Assembly: GCA_017503105.1 (NCBI GenBank)
Contig: JAFVTS010000006.1
Location: 29,027-93,026, forward strand
Length of the DNA: 64,000 nucleotides
Source of the DNA: Clostridia bacterium
GTDB lineage: Bacteria; Bacillota; Clostridia; Oscillospirales; CAG-272
Direction: 5' to 3'
The notes beneath the pieces were generated by a model, which saw only the letters and a list, made by a program, of their open reading frames with translations, had not been told where the DNA came from and made no database searches. The stretch's first letter is position 1; every line of letters starts with the position of its first letter. This document shows, piece after piece, positions 16,334 through 23,496 of this stretch. The translations under genes were made by a program, and so were the position numbers.

Positions 16334-17035
16334 ATGTTAAACATCTCACAGCTTCTTCTGCGTTTCATCTCCCTGATACTGAGCGTGGATTCGACTCAGA
16401 ATTTTCCCCCGCCCCTCAGCGCCGAGGAGGAACGGGAGGCTTTTTTGAAAATGAAGGCGGGAGACGGCAAAGCCAGGGATAAGATAATAGAGCACAATCT
16501 CAGGCTCGTTTCTCACATTATCAAAAAATACTACACCTCCTACCCAAGTCCCGACGAGCTGATATCCGTCGGAAGCCTTGGGCTCATCAAAGCCGTGGAC
16601 TCCTTCAAATCGGACCACGGCACCCGCTTCGCGACCTACGGAGCAAGATGCGTTCAAAACGAAATACTTATGTATTTCAGAAGTATGAAGAAAAATTCCT
16701 CCGAAATATACATCAACGACGTCATCGACATCGACAAGGACGGAAATCCCCTGACCTATCTTGATATCATCGGGACGGACGAGGACATCACCGAGGAGAT
16801 AGACTTGAAAATACATACCGACCGCGTGCTTCTGCTTGTAGAGGAGGTGCTCGATACGAGAGAGCGGGAGATCATCGTCCTGCGCTACGGGCTTCGCGGC
16901 TATAAGCCGAGGACGCAAAGAGAGGTCGCCAAGTATCTCGGAATCTCGCGCTCTTACGTTTCCAGAATTGAAAAAAAGGCGCTTGAAAAAATGCGCGATT
17001 CCTTCGGCAGCTCGGTGCCCATCTTCTCAGACTGA
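16334..17035 (+). CDS. sigK: RNA polymerase sporulation sigma factor SigK
   Basis: 233 residues, the usual SigK length. The hydrophobic pro-sequence-like N-terminus (ISQLLLRFISLILSVDS) is followed by FPPPLSAEEE, as in SigK. Region 2 (ARDKIIEHNLRLVSHIIKKY, then ISVGSLGLIKAVDSF) and region 4 (TQREVAKYLGISRSYVSRIE) are intact. SigK directs late mother-cell genes for coat and cortex. The reading frame is continuous, with no skin-type prophage inside. The N-terminal segment suggests a pro-form that must be cleaved (SpoIVFB-type), inferred from the family. GAGG lies seven T before the ATG. Confidence 0.93.
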   Translation: MLNISQLLLRFISLILSVDSTQNFPPPLSAEEEREAFLKMKAGDGKARDKIIEHNLRLVSHIIKKYYTSYPSPDELISVGSLGLIKAVDSFKSDHGTRFATYGARCVQNEILMYFRSMKKNSSEIYINDVIDIDKDGNPLTYLDIIGTDEDITEEIDLKIHTDRVLLLVEEVLDTREREIIVLRYGLRGYKPRTQREVAKYLGISRSYVSRIEKKALEKMRDSFGSSVPIFSD

Positions 17036-17082
17036 AAAATTTGGAAAAAGAATAAAAGGATACTTTTCTACAAATAATAAAA

Positions 17083-17100
17083 ACGGCTTATAGAAGCCGT
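17083..17100. terminator. Short hairpin between sigK and the DUF378 gene
   Basis: ACGGCTT-ATAG-AAGCCGT, a 7-bp stem. On the plus strand it lacks a T-run, while on the minus strand TTTTTATTATT follows. It may be a weak or transcription-pausing terminator of sigK. Confidence 0.4.
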
Positions 17101-17138
17101 GTAAGTTTAGGAAAACGAAAGAAAGGTATTTTAAATCC

Positions 17139-17354
17139 ATGAGCATAATCAACAAAATCGCGCTCGTGCTGATAATTATCGGCGCGCTTAACTGGGGTGC
17201 AGTAGGTCTCTTCTCCTTTGATGCCGTAGCGTGGATCTTCGGTGCGGGAAGCATTCTCGCGAGAATCATTTACGTCACGATAGCTCTTGCGGGTCTTTGG
17301 TGCATCTCCCTGCTCTTTGACACTGACGAGGAACGAGTCCACTCGCACGCATAA
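17139..17354 (+). CDS. DUF378 small membrane protein
   Basis: 71 residues with two transmembrane helices. The family motif IIGALNWGAVGLFSFD is intact, and the second helix (ARIIYVTIALAGLWCISLLF) is followed by a charged tail ending HSHA. YuzA of Bacillus belongs to this family; the function is unknown. AAAGG lies 12 bases upstream. The gene follows sigK by about 100 bases and a hairpin, so it may be co-transcribed or separate. It is followed by the tandem structured repeat. Confidence 0.85.
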   Translation: MSIINKIALVLIIIGALNWGAVGLFSFDAVAWIFGAGSILARIIYVTIALAGLWCISLLFDTDEERVHSHA

Positions 17355-17360
17355 AAGAGG

Positions 17361-17588
17361 GGCTTCCGTATTCAGGCATAAACGAATAAAAAACAGGAGG
17401 TACCGTGAAAAAAACACAGTACCTCTTTTGTATTAAATGTGTTTTTTAGGAAATCAAGGTTGAAAACCTGTGGTTTTCTCAAAATTTATTTAAGTTTTTT
17501 ATTCTATCGCCGTTTCCTTCCTCTCGGTGTATCTATATACACCTTCGGGGCGGAGAACGCCGATTTCTGCTCCGAATCCGTTTGCCCC
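17361..17588 (+). repeat. Structured tandem element, copy 1 (228 bp)
   Basis: The unit runs GGCTTCCGTATTCAGGC..., then a terminator-like hairpin (17397-17429), a small AAAACC/GGTTTT hairpin (loop TGT), an AT-rich variable spacer, a GGTGTAT/ATACACC hairpin (loop CTAT), and finally CGGGGC-CGGAG/CTCCG-GCCCCG. It is about 95% identical to copy 2 outside the variable spacer. A 14-codon frame (GTG at 17405 to TAG at 17449) sits behind AGGAGG. No protein family is recognised. Confidence 0.85.
17397..17429 (+). terminator. Terminator hairpin within repeat copy 1
   Basis: GAGGTAC / GTACCTC stem, one mismatch, then GTG/CAC closing a seven-A loop, followed by TTTT. It lies 43 bases after the DUF378 stop and probably ends that transcript. 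Confidence 0.7.
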
Positions 17589-17818
17589 GGCTTCCGCATT
17601 CAGGCATAAACGAATAAAAAACAGGAGGTACCGTGAAAAAAACACAGTACCTCTTTTGTATTAAATGTGTTTTTTAGGAAGTCAAGGTTGAAAACCTACG
17701 GTTTTCCTCTCTTTATGTTTAATTTTTTTATTCTATCGCCGTTTCCTTCCTCTCGGTGTATACATATACACCTTCGGGGCGGAGAACGCCGATTTCTGCT
17801 CCGAATCCGTTTGCCCCG
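17589..17818 (+). repeat. Structured tandem element, copy 2 (about 229 bp)
   Basis: Head-to-tail duplicate of 17361-17588. The hairpin stems are unchanged, while loops differ: TGT to TAC in the AAAACC/GGTTTT hairpin and CTAT to ACAT in the GGTGTAT/ATACACC hairpin. The AT-rich spacer after it is rearranged with one extra base. The 14-codon frame (17633-17677) is identical. A third, degenerate start of the unit (GCTTTCGCATTCGTGCATAAAC) follows at 17819-17840 and runs into the permease terminator. Confidence 0.85.
17625..17657 (+). terminator. Terminator hairpin within repeat copy 2
   Basis: Identical copy of the hairpin at 17397-17429, in the same orientation, followed by TTTT. Confidence 0.6.
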
Positions 17819-17850
17819 TGCTTTCGCATTCGTGCATAAACAAAAAGAAA

Positions 17851-17885
17851 ACCGACTCGGAAGCAAAGCTCCGAGTCGGTTTTTA
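17851..17885. terminator. Terminator of the purine permease
   Basis: A perfect 11-bp stem (ACCGACTCGGA / TCCGAGTCGGT) with an eight-base loop, T-rich on both flanks. It ends the minus-strand permease transcript and would also stop transcription coming from the repeats. Confidence 0.88.
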
Positions 17886-17894
17886 TTACGGATA

Positions 17895-19316
17895 TTACAT
17901 CGTAATAAGGAAGAAACGAAGGGTGAAGAGTATGCCGATCACAGCAACTACGATATCCTTCTTCTTGAATTTACCCGTGCAAAGTGCGATGAGAGTGTAC
18001 GCGATAGCGCCGACTGCGATACCGTTGGATATGGAATACGTAAGCGGCATCATTATGAGGGCGAGGAATGCGGGCACTGCAGCGGTGATATCGCTCATAT
18101 CGACCTTAGCGAAGTTCTTAAGCATAAGAACGCCGACGAAGATAAGAGCGGGAGCGGTAGCGCACGCGGGAACTATTGCAGCAACGGGAGAGAGGAAGAG
18201 ACATACAGCGAAGCAAAGCGCCGTTACGAGAGAGGTAAGTCCCGTTCTTCCGCCTGCGGCAACGCCCGAAGCAGACTCAACGAAGGTCGTGCAGGTAGAG
18301 GTTCCGAGAAGCGCACCCGAAACGGTTGCGACAGAGTCGGAAGCCATAGACTTGTCGATGTCGATGGGGTCGCCGTTCTCATCAAGCATATCAGCCTGAG
18401 ATGCGGTGCCGTAAAGAGTTCCGATAGTATCGAACATATCGACGAGGCAGAAGGTGATAGTAAGAACTATCGCGTTTATAATAGCGGTAGCTCCGCCGAC
18501 GAAGATGGTATAACCTTCAAACGCGCCGAGGAAGCCGTGCTCTCCGAAGTCCTTGAAGGTCTGACCTATCATACCAAGATCGAAGTTGGGAAGCTGCCAG
18601 GTGGAAAGGTAGTAAAGAACGGTAACACCTGCAATAGTGATTATAACCGAGCCCTTTACCTTCTTCTTTTCAAGAATGGCAATAGCGAAAAGACCGAGAA
18701 GAGCAAGAACGACGGGAGCGATAGCGCACCAAGCGTCGAAGAATTCCTTGCCCGTTATAGCACCGTGGAAATCGAAGAGCTGAACGAAGGTATAGGGGTT
18801 TGCCTGAATTATACCTACGTTTTTGAAGCCGATGAACGCGATGAAAAGACCGATACCCGCGGGAATTGCCTTTTTAAGGCAATCGGGCAAAGCCTTTGCG
18901 ATGTACTGTCTTGCTCCTGTTACGGAGAGAATAAGGAATACTATACCGGAAAGAAGGATAATGAAAAGACCTTCCTTATATCCTTTTATAAAATCTCCGG
19001 CAGGGCCGAACTGGGGTACGATAAAGGAAACGAAGAAGAATGAGTTAAGACCCATTCCGCAAGCCTGCGCAAACGGAAGCTTTGCGTAGAAGGCGTAAAG
19101 CAACGTTCCTATCACCGCTGCAAGAATAGAAGCGATATAAACCGCGTTCCATATAGTACCGAACTCGCCGCCGAAGTTGAAGCCGACGACCTGGTTGGGG
19201 TTCGTTACAACGATATAAGACATTGCAAAGAACGTAGTAAGTCCGGCTATAATCTCGGTCTTAATATTAGAGCCGCGCTCACTGATCTTGAAAAACTTGT
19301 CCAAGCTGTTTTTCAT
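17895..19316 (-). CDS. NCS2-family purine permease (AzgA/PbuG-like)
   Basis: 473 residues, about 12-14 transmembrane segments. The family landmarks are FFAMSYIVVTNPNQV near residue 35, ACGMGLNSFF (residues near 85, the AzgA-type motif) and GTSTCTTFVESASGVAAGGRTGLTS near residue 325. It imports adenine, guanine or hypoxanthine with protons; the exact base cannot be read. GGAG lies nine bases before the ATG. The gene is monocistronic with its own promoter and terminator. The leader is only about 30 bases, so there is no room for a purine riboswitch. Confidence 0.92.
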   Translation of the reverse strand: MKNSLDKFFKISERGSNIKTEIIAGLTTFFAMSYIVVTNPNQVVGFNFGGEFGTIWNAVYIASILAAVIGTLLYAFYAKLPFAQACGMGLNSFFFVSFIVPQFGPAGDFIKGYKEGLFIILLSGIVFLILSVTGARQYIAKALPDCLKKAIPAGIGLFIAFIGFKNVGIIQANPYTFVQLFDFHGAITGKEFFDAWCAIAPVVLALLGLFAIAILEKKKVKGSVIITIAGVTVLYYLSTWQLPNFDLGMIGQTFKDFGEHGFLGAFEGYTIFVGGATAIINAIVLTITFCLVDMFDTIGTLYGTASQADMLDENGDPIDIDKSMASDSVATVSGALLGTSTCTTFVESASGVAAGGRTGLTSLVTALCFAVCLFLSPVAAIVPACATAPALIFVGVLMLKNFAKVDMSDITAAVPAFLALIMMPLTYSISNGIAVGAIAYTLIALCTGKFKKKDIVVAVIGILFTLRFFLITM

Positions 19317-19354
19317 TGGTGAAATCTCCTTTCAAAATTTTATAGGACAAATTC

Positions 19355-19384
19355 ATTATACAACATTTTATTAACATTTGTCAA
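19355..19384 (-). promoter_or_regulatory. Sigma-A promoter of the purine permease
   Basis: Minus strand: perfect TTGACA, an 18-base spacer, perfect TATAAT, start near 19348. Confidence 0.8.
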
Positions 19385-19436
19385 CACGTTTTGAAACATT
19401 TTCGACATTTTTTAGCATAAATTACGCACGGGCTTT

Positions 19437-19465
19437 TTGTCAATAAAGTAAAATATACATATTAT
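19437..19465 (+). promoter_or_regulatory. Promoter of the MazF-type gene
   Basis: TTGTCA, a 17-base spacer, TATTAT; start near 19472, leaving a leader of about 160 bases. Confidence 0.55.
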
Positions 19466-19489
19466 GAAAACAGAAGAACTTTTTGCATC

Positions 19490-19506
19490 CCGTGTTTAAA
19501 ACACGG
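19490..19506 (+). promoter_or_regulatory. Palindrome CCGTGTTT-A-AAACACGG in the MazF leader
   Basis: A perfect 8-bp inverted repeat around one base, about 18 bases downstream of the predicted start. It is a candidate operator or a leader hairpin. Confidence 0.45.
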
Positions 19507-19632
19507 TAAATGAGGCAAAATAAGAACGTAACGAGCGGCGGGGCGCGGACGTCAAAGCCCTGCCCGCCTTCGGAAAAAGAAAGACGCCCTGCCGCGGCAA
19601 AGCTTCGGCAAGGAGCGAAAGGTCAGGAAAAT

Positions 19633-19989
19633 ATGAACATAAAACGCGGAGATATTTATTATGCGGATCTCAGCCCCGTCGTCGGCAGCGAGCAAGGCGG
19701 TCTGAGGCCCGTGCTTATAGTACAGAACGACGTAGGAAACCGATACAGTCCCACCGTTATAGCGGCGGCTATTACGTCGAGAATGGGAAAAAACAAGCTT
19801 CCGACACACATTGACATCTCGGGAACCGAGGCGGGACTTGCCAAGGACAGCGTAATACTTCTTGAGCAGATAAGAACGCTCGATAAAAAGCGCTTAAAGG
19901 AAAAAATGGGTCATCTCGACGAATCGACGATGACGTACGTCAACAGCGCGATACAGGTAAGCTTCGGACTCTCCGAGGAAAGAGGATAA
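19633..19989 (+). CDS. MazF/NdoA-type endoribonuclease toxin (PemK family)
   Basis: 118 residues from the ATG at 19633 (AGGA five bases upstream). The family core is clear: [21 protein letters not shown], then [23 protein letters not shown] and THIDI. It resembles Bacillus NdoA (EndoA), which cuts mRNA at UACAU. The usual antitoxin gene directly upstream is missing. The 160-base leader carries an in-frame 41-codon GC-rich extension (from ATG 19510) without a ribosome site and unlike any antitoxin. In Bacillus ndoA lies after alr, which is absent here too. Toxicity is inferred from the family only. Confidence 0.88.
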   Translation: MNIKRGDIYYADLSPVVGSEQGGLRPVLIVQNDVGNRYSPTVIAAAITSRMGKNKLPTHIDISGTEAGLAKDSVILLEQIRTLDKKRLKEKMGHLDESTMTYVNSAIQVSFGLSEERG

Positions 19990-20156
19990 AACGCCCCTCC
20001 CCCCTGCCTCCCCCCTTGGCACGGCGTGAGCCCTGCGCTTGAAATTGAATACGGGCACAAAAACCTATCGTCGGCAGGGTATCCCGTATGAATATTTTTT
20101 ACCGTTACCGCATAACATCAAACAGCTACTATTAAATTAAAAGGAACGGTAAGAAT

Positions 20157-21092
20157 ATGAACGTCTATATGCCCGAGGGCTTACTTTACGGTACTGAGAG
20201 AAACAAGGAGCTGACCGCCTCTCGCCGAGGACTTGAAAAAGCGGCGGCGGAGGGCTTGATACTTGAAGGAAGAGTCAGCCTTTGCGACCACAAAATGGGA
20301 CTTCACATAGAGCTTGCTCGGGGAATAACGGGGGTGATACCGAAGGAGGAGGTCCTCTTCTCGCCGACCGACGAGCCCGTTAAGGATATAGCCGTGCTGA
20401 CGCGTGTCGGAAAGACGGTGGCGTTCAAGATCACGGGGGTAAAAAGAGATGACGGCGGCGAGTGCGTGCTTCTTTTATCCCGTCGCGAGGCACAAAAGGA
20501 ATGCTACGAGAATTTTATTAAAAATCTCACTCCAGGGGATATAATCCGAAGCAGAATAACTCATCTTGAGAATTTCGGAGCATTTCTCGACATTGGCTGC
20601 GGAATGATAGCGCTCCTTTCGATAGACACCATTTCGGTTTCCCGCATATCCCACCCGTCGGCAAGGCTCAGCGTCGGCGACGTTATCTTCACGGTCGTGA
20701 AAAACATCGACGCAGGCGGCAGAATATTCGTTTCCGAGCGTGAGCTTCTCGGAAGCTGGGAGGAAAACGCAGCCCTCTTCTCCGAGGGGCAGACCGTGCG
20801 CGGGATCGTAAGGAGCGTCGAGAATTACGGCATTTTCGTTGAGCTGAAGCCGAATCTTGCAGGTCTTGCTGAATACAGGGACGACGTTCTTCCCGGGCAA
20901 TGCGCCGCAGTCTACATAAAATCCATAATCCCCGAAAAAATGAAGATAAAGCTGATAATAATAGACGCCCACGACGCGGAATACGAGCGCGAGCCGCTTG
21001 AATATTTCATAAACACCGACGCCGTTCGCCACATAGACGCGTGGACGTATTCCCCGCCCTCTTGCAAAAGAGTTATAGAAAGCGTATTCTGA
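20157..21092 (+). CDS. Protein with three S1-like RNA-binding domains
   Basis: 311 residues. Three S1/OB-fold units: about 34-110 (EGRVSLCDHKMGLHIELARG), 126-202 (GDIIRSRITHLENFGAFLDI) and 214-278 (GQTVRGIVRSVENYGIFVEL). It looks like a cut-down relative of ribosomal protein S1, but the first domain is degenerate and the tail ends without the fourth or later repeats. It probably binds RNA in translation or mRNA turnover; the specific role is unknown. AAGGA lies ten bases before the ATG. The gene is followed by a strong terminator and is separated from the toxin gene by about 165 bases. Confidence 0.8.
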   Translation: MNVYMPEGLLYGTERNKELTASRRGLEKAAAEGLILEGRVSLCDHKMGLHIELARGITGVIPKEEVLFSPTDEPVKDIAVLTRVGKTVAFKITGVKRDDGGECVLLLSRREAQKECYENFIKNLTPGDIIRSRITHLENFGAFLDIGCGMIALLSIDTISVSRISHPSARLSVGDVIFTVVKNIDAGGRIFVSERELLGSWEENAALFSEGQTVRGIVRSVENYGIFVELKPNLAGLAEYRDDVLPGQCAAVYIKSIIPEKMKIKLIIIDAHDAEYEREPLEYFINTDAVRHIDAWTYSPPSCKRVIESVF

Positions 21093-21104
21093 ATAACGGT
21101 GCTG

Positions 21105-21139
21105 CGAGCCTCTCCCGAAACGGTGAGGCTCGTTTTTTT
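21105..21139 (+). terminator. Terminator after the S1-domain gene
   Basis: CGAGCCTC / GAGGCTCG, a 12-base loop and seven T. Confidence 0.9.
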
Positions 21140-21151
21140 CCTTGAAATCCA

Positions 21152-21180
21152 TTGACTTTATTAGTTTTAAATGATAAAAT
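21152..21180 (+). promoter_or_regulatory. Sigma-A promoter of the ung operon
   Basis: TTGACT, a 17-base spacer, TAAAAT; start near 21187. It shows that the upstream in-frame ATG (21171) cannot be the ung start. Confidence 0.75.
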
Positions 21181-21215
21181 ATAATATATTACTTACTAAA
21201 GGAGTGAGGCTTCCC

Positions 21216-21893
21216 GTGGTACATATAGGAAACGATTGGGATCGGTTGTTGGAAAAGGAATTTTCGAGCGAATATTATCTGAAGTTACGAGAGTTTTTGA
21301 AGAAGGAATATTTCTCCTGCACTGTATATCCTCCGATGAAGGATCTGTTCAACGCGCTGCGCTACACGTCGCACGAAGGAACGAAGGTCGTGATCCTCGG
21401 GCAGGACCCTTATCACGGCCCGGGACAAGCGCACGGGCTGTGCTTCTCGGTAAAAGAAGGCGTTGCGCACCCGCCGTCGCTGAAGAATATATTCAAGGAG
21501 CTTGAGCGCGAGTACGGCATTCCCGCCCCCGCCTCGGGCGAGCTCGTCGGATGGGCGAAGCAAGGCGTGCTCCTCTTGAACGCGACGCTCTCGGTAAGAT
21601 GCGGACAGCCCTTATCGCACAAGGGACAGGGCTGGGAGATTCTGACGGACGCTATAATCAAAAAAGTGAACGAAAAGAGCGAGCCCGTCGTCTTTATGCT
21701 CTGGGGCGCCAGCGCAAGAGCGAAAAAGATCCTTGTTACTAACCCTGCCCATCTCGTTCTTGAGTGCGCGCACCCGAGCCCTCTTTCGGCTCACGCGGGA
21801 TTCTTCGGCTGCGGGCATTTTAAAAAGGCTAACGAATTTCTCGCGTCCGTCGGCTCAGAGCCGATAGATTGGTCAAAAATCAACGATATTTAA
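21216..21893 (+). CDS. ung: Uracil-DNA glycosylase (family 1)
   Basis: 225 residues from a GTG at 21216, chosen because it follows GGAGTGAGG and lies after the promoter. Catalytic motif GQDPYHG (Asp64, His67) and the C-terminal HPSPLSAHAGFFG with the catalytic His are intact. It removes uracil from DNA to start base-excision repair. It shares a promoter with the GH32 hydrolase and fructokinase genes that follow, an unusual combination of repair and sugar genes: the GH32 GTG lies 14 bases after the ung stop. Confidence 0.95.
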   Translation: MVHIGNDWDRLLEKEFSSEYYLKLREFLKKEYFSCTVYPPMKDLFNALRYTSHEGTKVVILGQDPYHGPGQAHGLCFSVKEGVAHPPSLKNIFKELEREYGIPAPASGELVGWAKQGVLLLNATLSVRCGQPLSHKGQGWEILTDAIIKKVNEKSEPVVFMLWGASARAKKILVTNPAHLVLECAHPSPLSAHAGFFGCGHFKKANEFLASVGSEPIDWSKINDI

Positions 21894-21907
21894 GGGGTGG
21901 CACTGCT

Positions 21908-23485
21908 GTGAAAAACACGTATACGGTAAAAACGAAATTCTGGGTCTTTCCCGTAAATTCCGCGCTTCAGCGCAAGGACCTCGGCTTTTATATTGACGGC
22001 GAGCGCGTCTTTGAGCTTGCCATCTCCCTCGACCCGTCGAACCCAAACTTCCTTGCGAACGTAAACGTAGAGCGATTTTCGGGCAAGGAGATAACGTTTG
22101 AGGTCTTTCCCGACGCGGACGTGAGCTTTACGGAGTCGGACGAGCCAATGTTCCTCTCGGACGACGCGGATATCCGTCAGAAGCTCTCGTTTACCGCGAG
22201 CTCTGGGTGGACCAACGACCCTAACGGACTTTATAAATACGGAGGCGAATATCACCTCTTTTACCAGCATAACCCTTGCGATCTGACTTGGGACAATATG
22301 CACTGGGGTCACGCGAAAAGCCGCGACCTCGTGCGGTGGGAGGAGCTTGACGAATTTCTCTACCCCGACGAAAACGGGGCGGCGTACTCGGGATGTGCCT
22401 TCGTCGATAAAAATAACGCGAGCGGTCTTAAAAAAGGCTCTGACGACCCGATACTCATCTACTATACGGCAGCTCCGAAAAAGCACGCTCCAAGCTCTCT
22501 CAGCTATCAAAAAAAGTGGACTCAGCGCATACTCGCCTCGACCGACGGCGGCAAGAGCTTTAACGTTCTGCCCGAATTTATCGACGAGATATGCGAAGAA
22601 AACAGAGATCCGCGCGTTGAGTATTCTCCTGAGCTCGGGAAGTACGTCCTTGCGCTCTATATAAGCGACGAGCGGCGCGATTTTGCCATCTTCACCTCTG
22701 ACGATCTCAAAAATTGGGAGGAGCTTCAGAGGATAACGCTCGGTGAGGACAGAGAGTGTCCGAACCTCGCGCGTTTCAGGGTCGAAAATTCCGACGAATA
22801 CAAGTGGGTATTTTACGGAGCTAATTCCGTCTGTTCGGTATACGAGATAAAGGACGGTCTTTTCCGCGAGGTGCAAGCGCCAAAGAAGCCGTATTACGCA
22901 ACGAACGCCTATGCCGCGCAGAACTTTAAAGACCCCGATACGAACAGACGCCTGAGGATAGATTGGGTAAGGTCAAGGCTTCCCTTTTCGCTGCCGCGCG
23001 CTGACGCTAACTTCTCACAGCTTTTCGGCATTCCGAAGGAAGAGAGGCTCGTCAAGGACGCGGACGGGTATTCACTTACCGTAAATCCCGCGAAGGAAAT
23101 ACTCGCCCTCGCTCGGGAAAAGGTGTGCATCCGTGACGCGAAGCACGGCGACAGGATCGACGTTTTAACCCCTGCTTTTATTATGAATTACAAGGCGGAA
23201 TACGAAACGGACGGCGTTACCGAAATATACGCGGGCGGCAGAAGGCTGGTTATTGACACGGGCAAAAACAAGATCAGCTCCCGCGCGGAAGCCTGCCCTG
23301 TAAAGCGCGGAAAGACGGTCGATATAACCGTGATCTCCGACACGCTGACGCTCGAAATATTCGCAGACGGCGGACGCTTCTTTACGGCAAGCATCACCGC
23401 CTTTGACAAGAACGCGCCTTACGTTATGCTGTGCGGTGAGGTTCCTGAGGGGGCGCAATTCTCCGTTGCAAAACTCGAAATATGA
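21908..23485 (+). CDS. GH32 beta-fructosidase (levanase/inulinase/sucrase type)
   Basis: 525 residues from the GTG at 21908 (AAGGGGTGG upstream). An extra N-terminal region of about 95 residues precedes the five-bladed propeller. The catalytic triad is complete: nucleophile Asp104 in WTNDPNG, Asp234 in the RDP motif, acid/base Glu283 in REC. A C-terminal beta-sandwich follows (about 400-525). No signal peptide, so it acts in the cytoplasm on imported sucrose, kestose-type oligomers or short fructans. It releases fructose for the fructokinase whose gene overlaps its stop. Exact substrate unknown; no transporter adjacent. Confidence 0.9.
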   Translation: MKNTYTVKTKFWVFPVNSALQRKDLGFYIDGERVFELAISLDPSNPNFLANVNVERFSGKEITFEVFPDADVSFTESDEPMFLSDDADIRQKLSFTASSGWTNDPNGLYKYGGEYHLFYQHNPCDLTWDNMHWGHAKSRDLVRWEELDEFLYPDENGAAYSGCAFVDKNNASGLKKGSDDPILIYYTAAPKKHAPSSLSYQKKWTQRILASTDGGKSFNVLPEFIDEICEENRDPRVEYSPELGKYVLALYISDERRDFAIFTSDDLKNWEELQRITLGEDRECPNLARFRVENSDEYKWVFYGANSVCSVYEIKDGLFREVQAPKKPYYATNAYAAQNFKDPDTNRRLRIDWVRSRLPFSLPRADANFSQLFGIPKEERLVKDADGYSLTVNPAKEILALAREKVCIRDAKHGDRIDVLTPAFIMNYKAEYETDGVTEIYAGGRRLVIDTGKNKISSRAEACPVKRGKTVDITVISDTLTLEIFADGGRFFTASITAFDKNAPYVMLCGEVPEGAQFSVAKLEI

Positions 23486-23496
23486 GGGATCTGAAA

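Noticed and set aside
17667-19043. 458-codon open frame on the plus strand
   Set aside because: It is antisense to the purine permease, which has clear family motifs and a promoter. The translation is low-complexity Arg/Glu/Ser-rich and starts in the repeat.
19320-19360. Purine riboswitch ahead of the permease
   Set aside because: The promoter leaves only about 30 bases of leader, too short for the aptamer.
21171-21215. Upstream ATG start for ung
   Set aside because: It lies upstream of the -10 box of the predicted promoter; the GTG at 21216 has a ribosome site.
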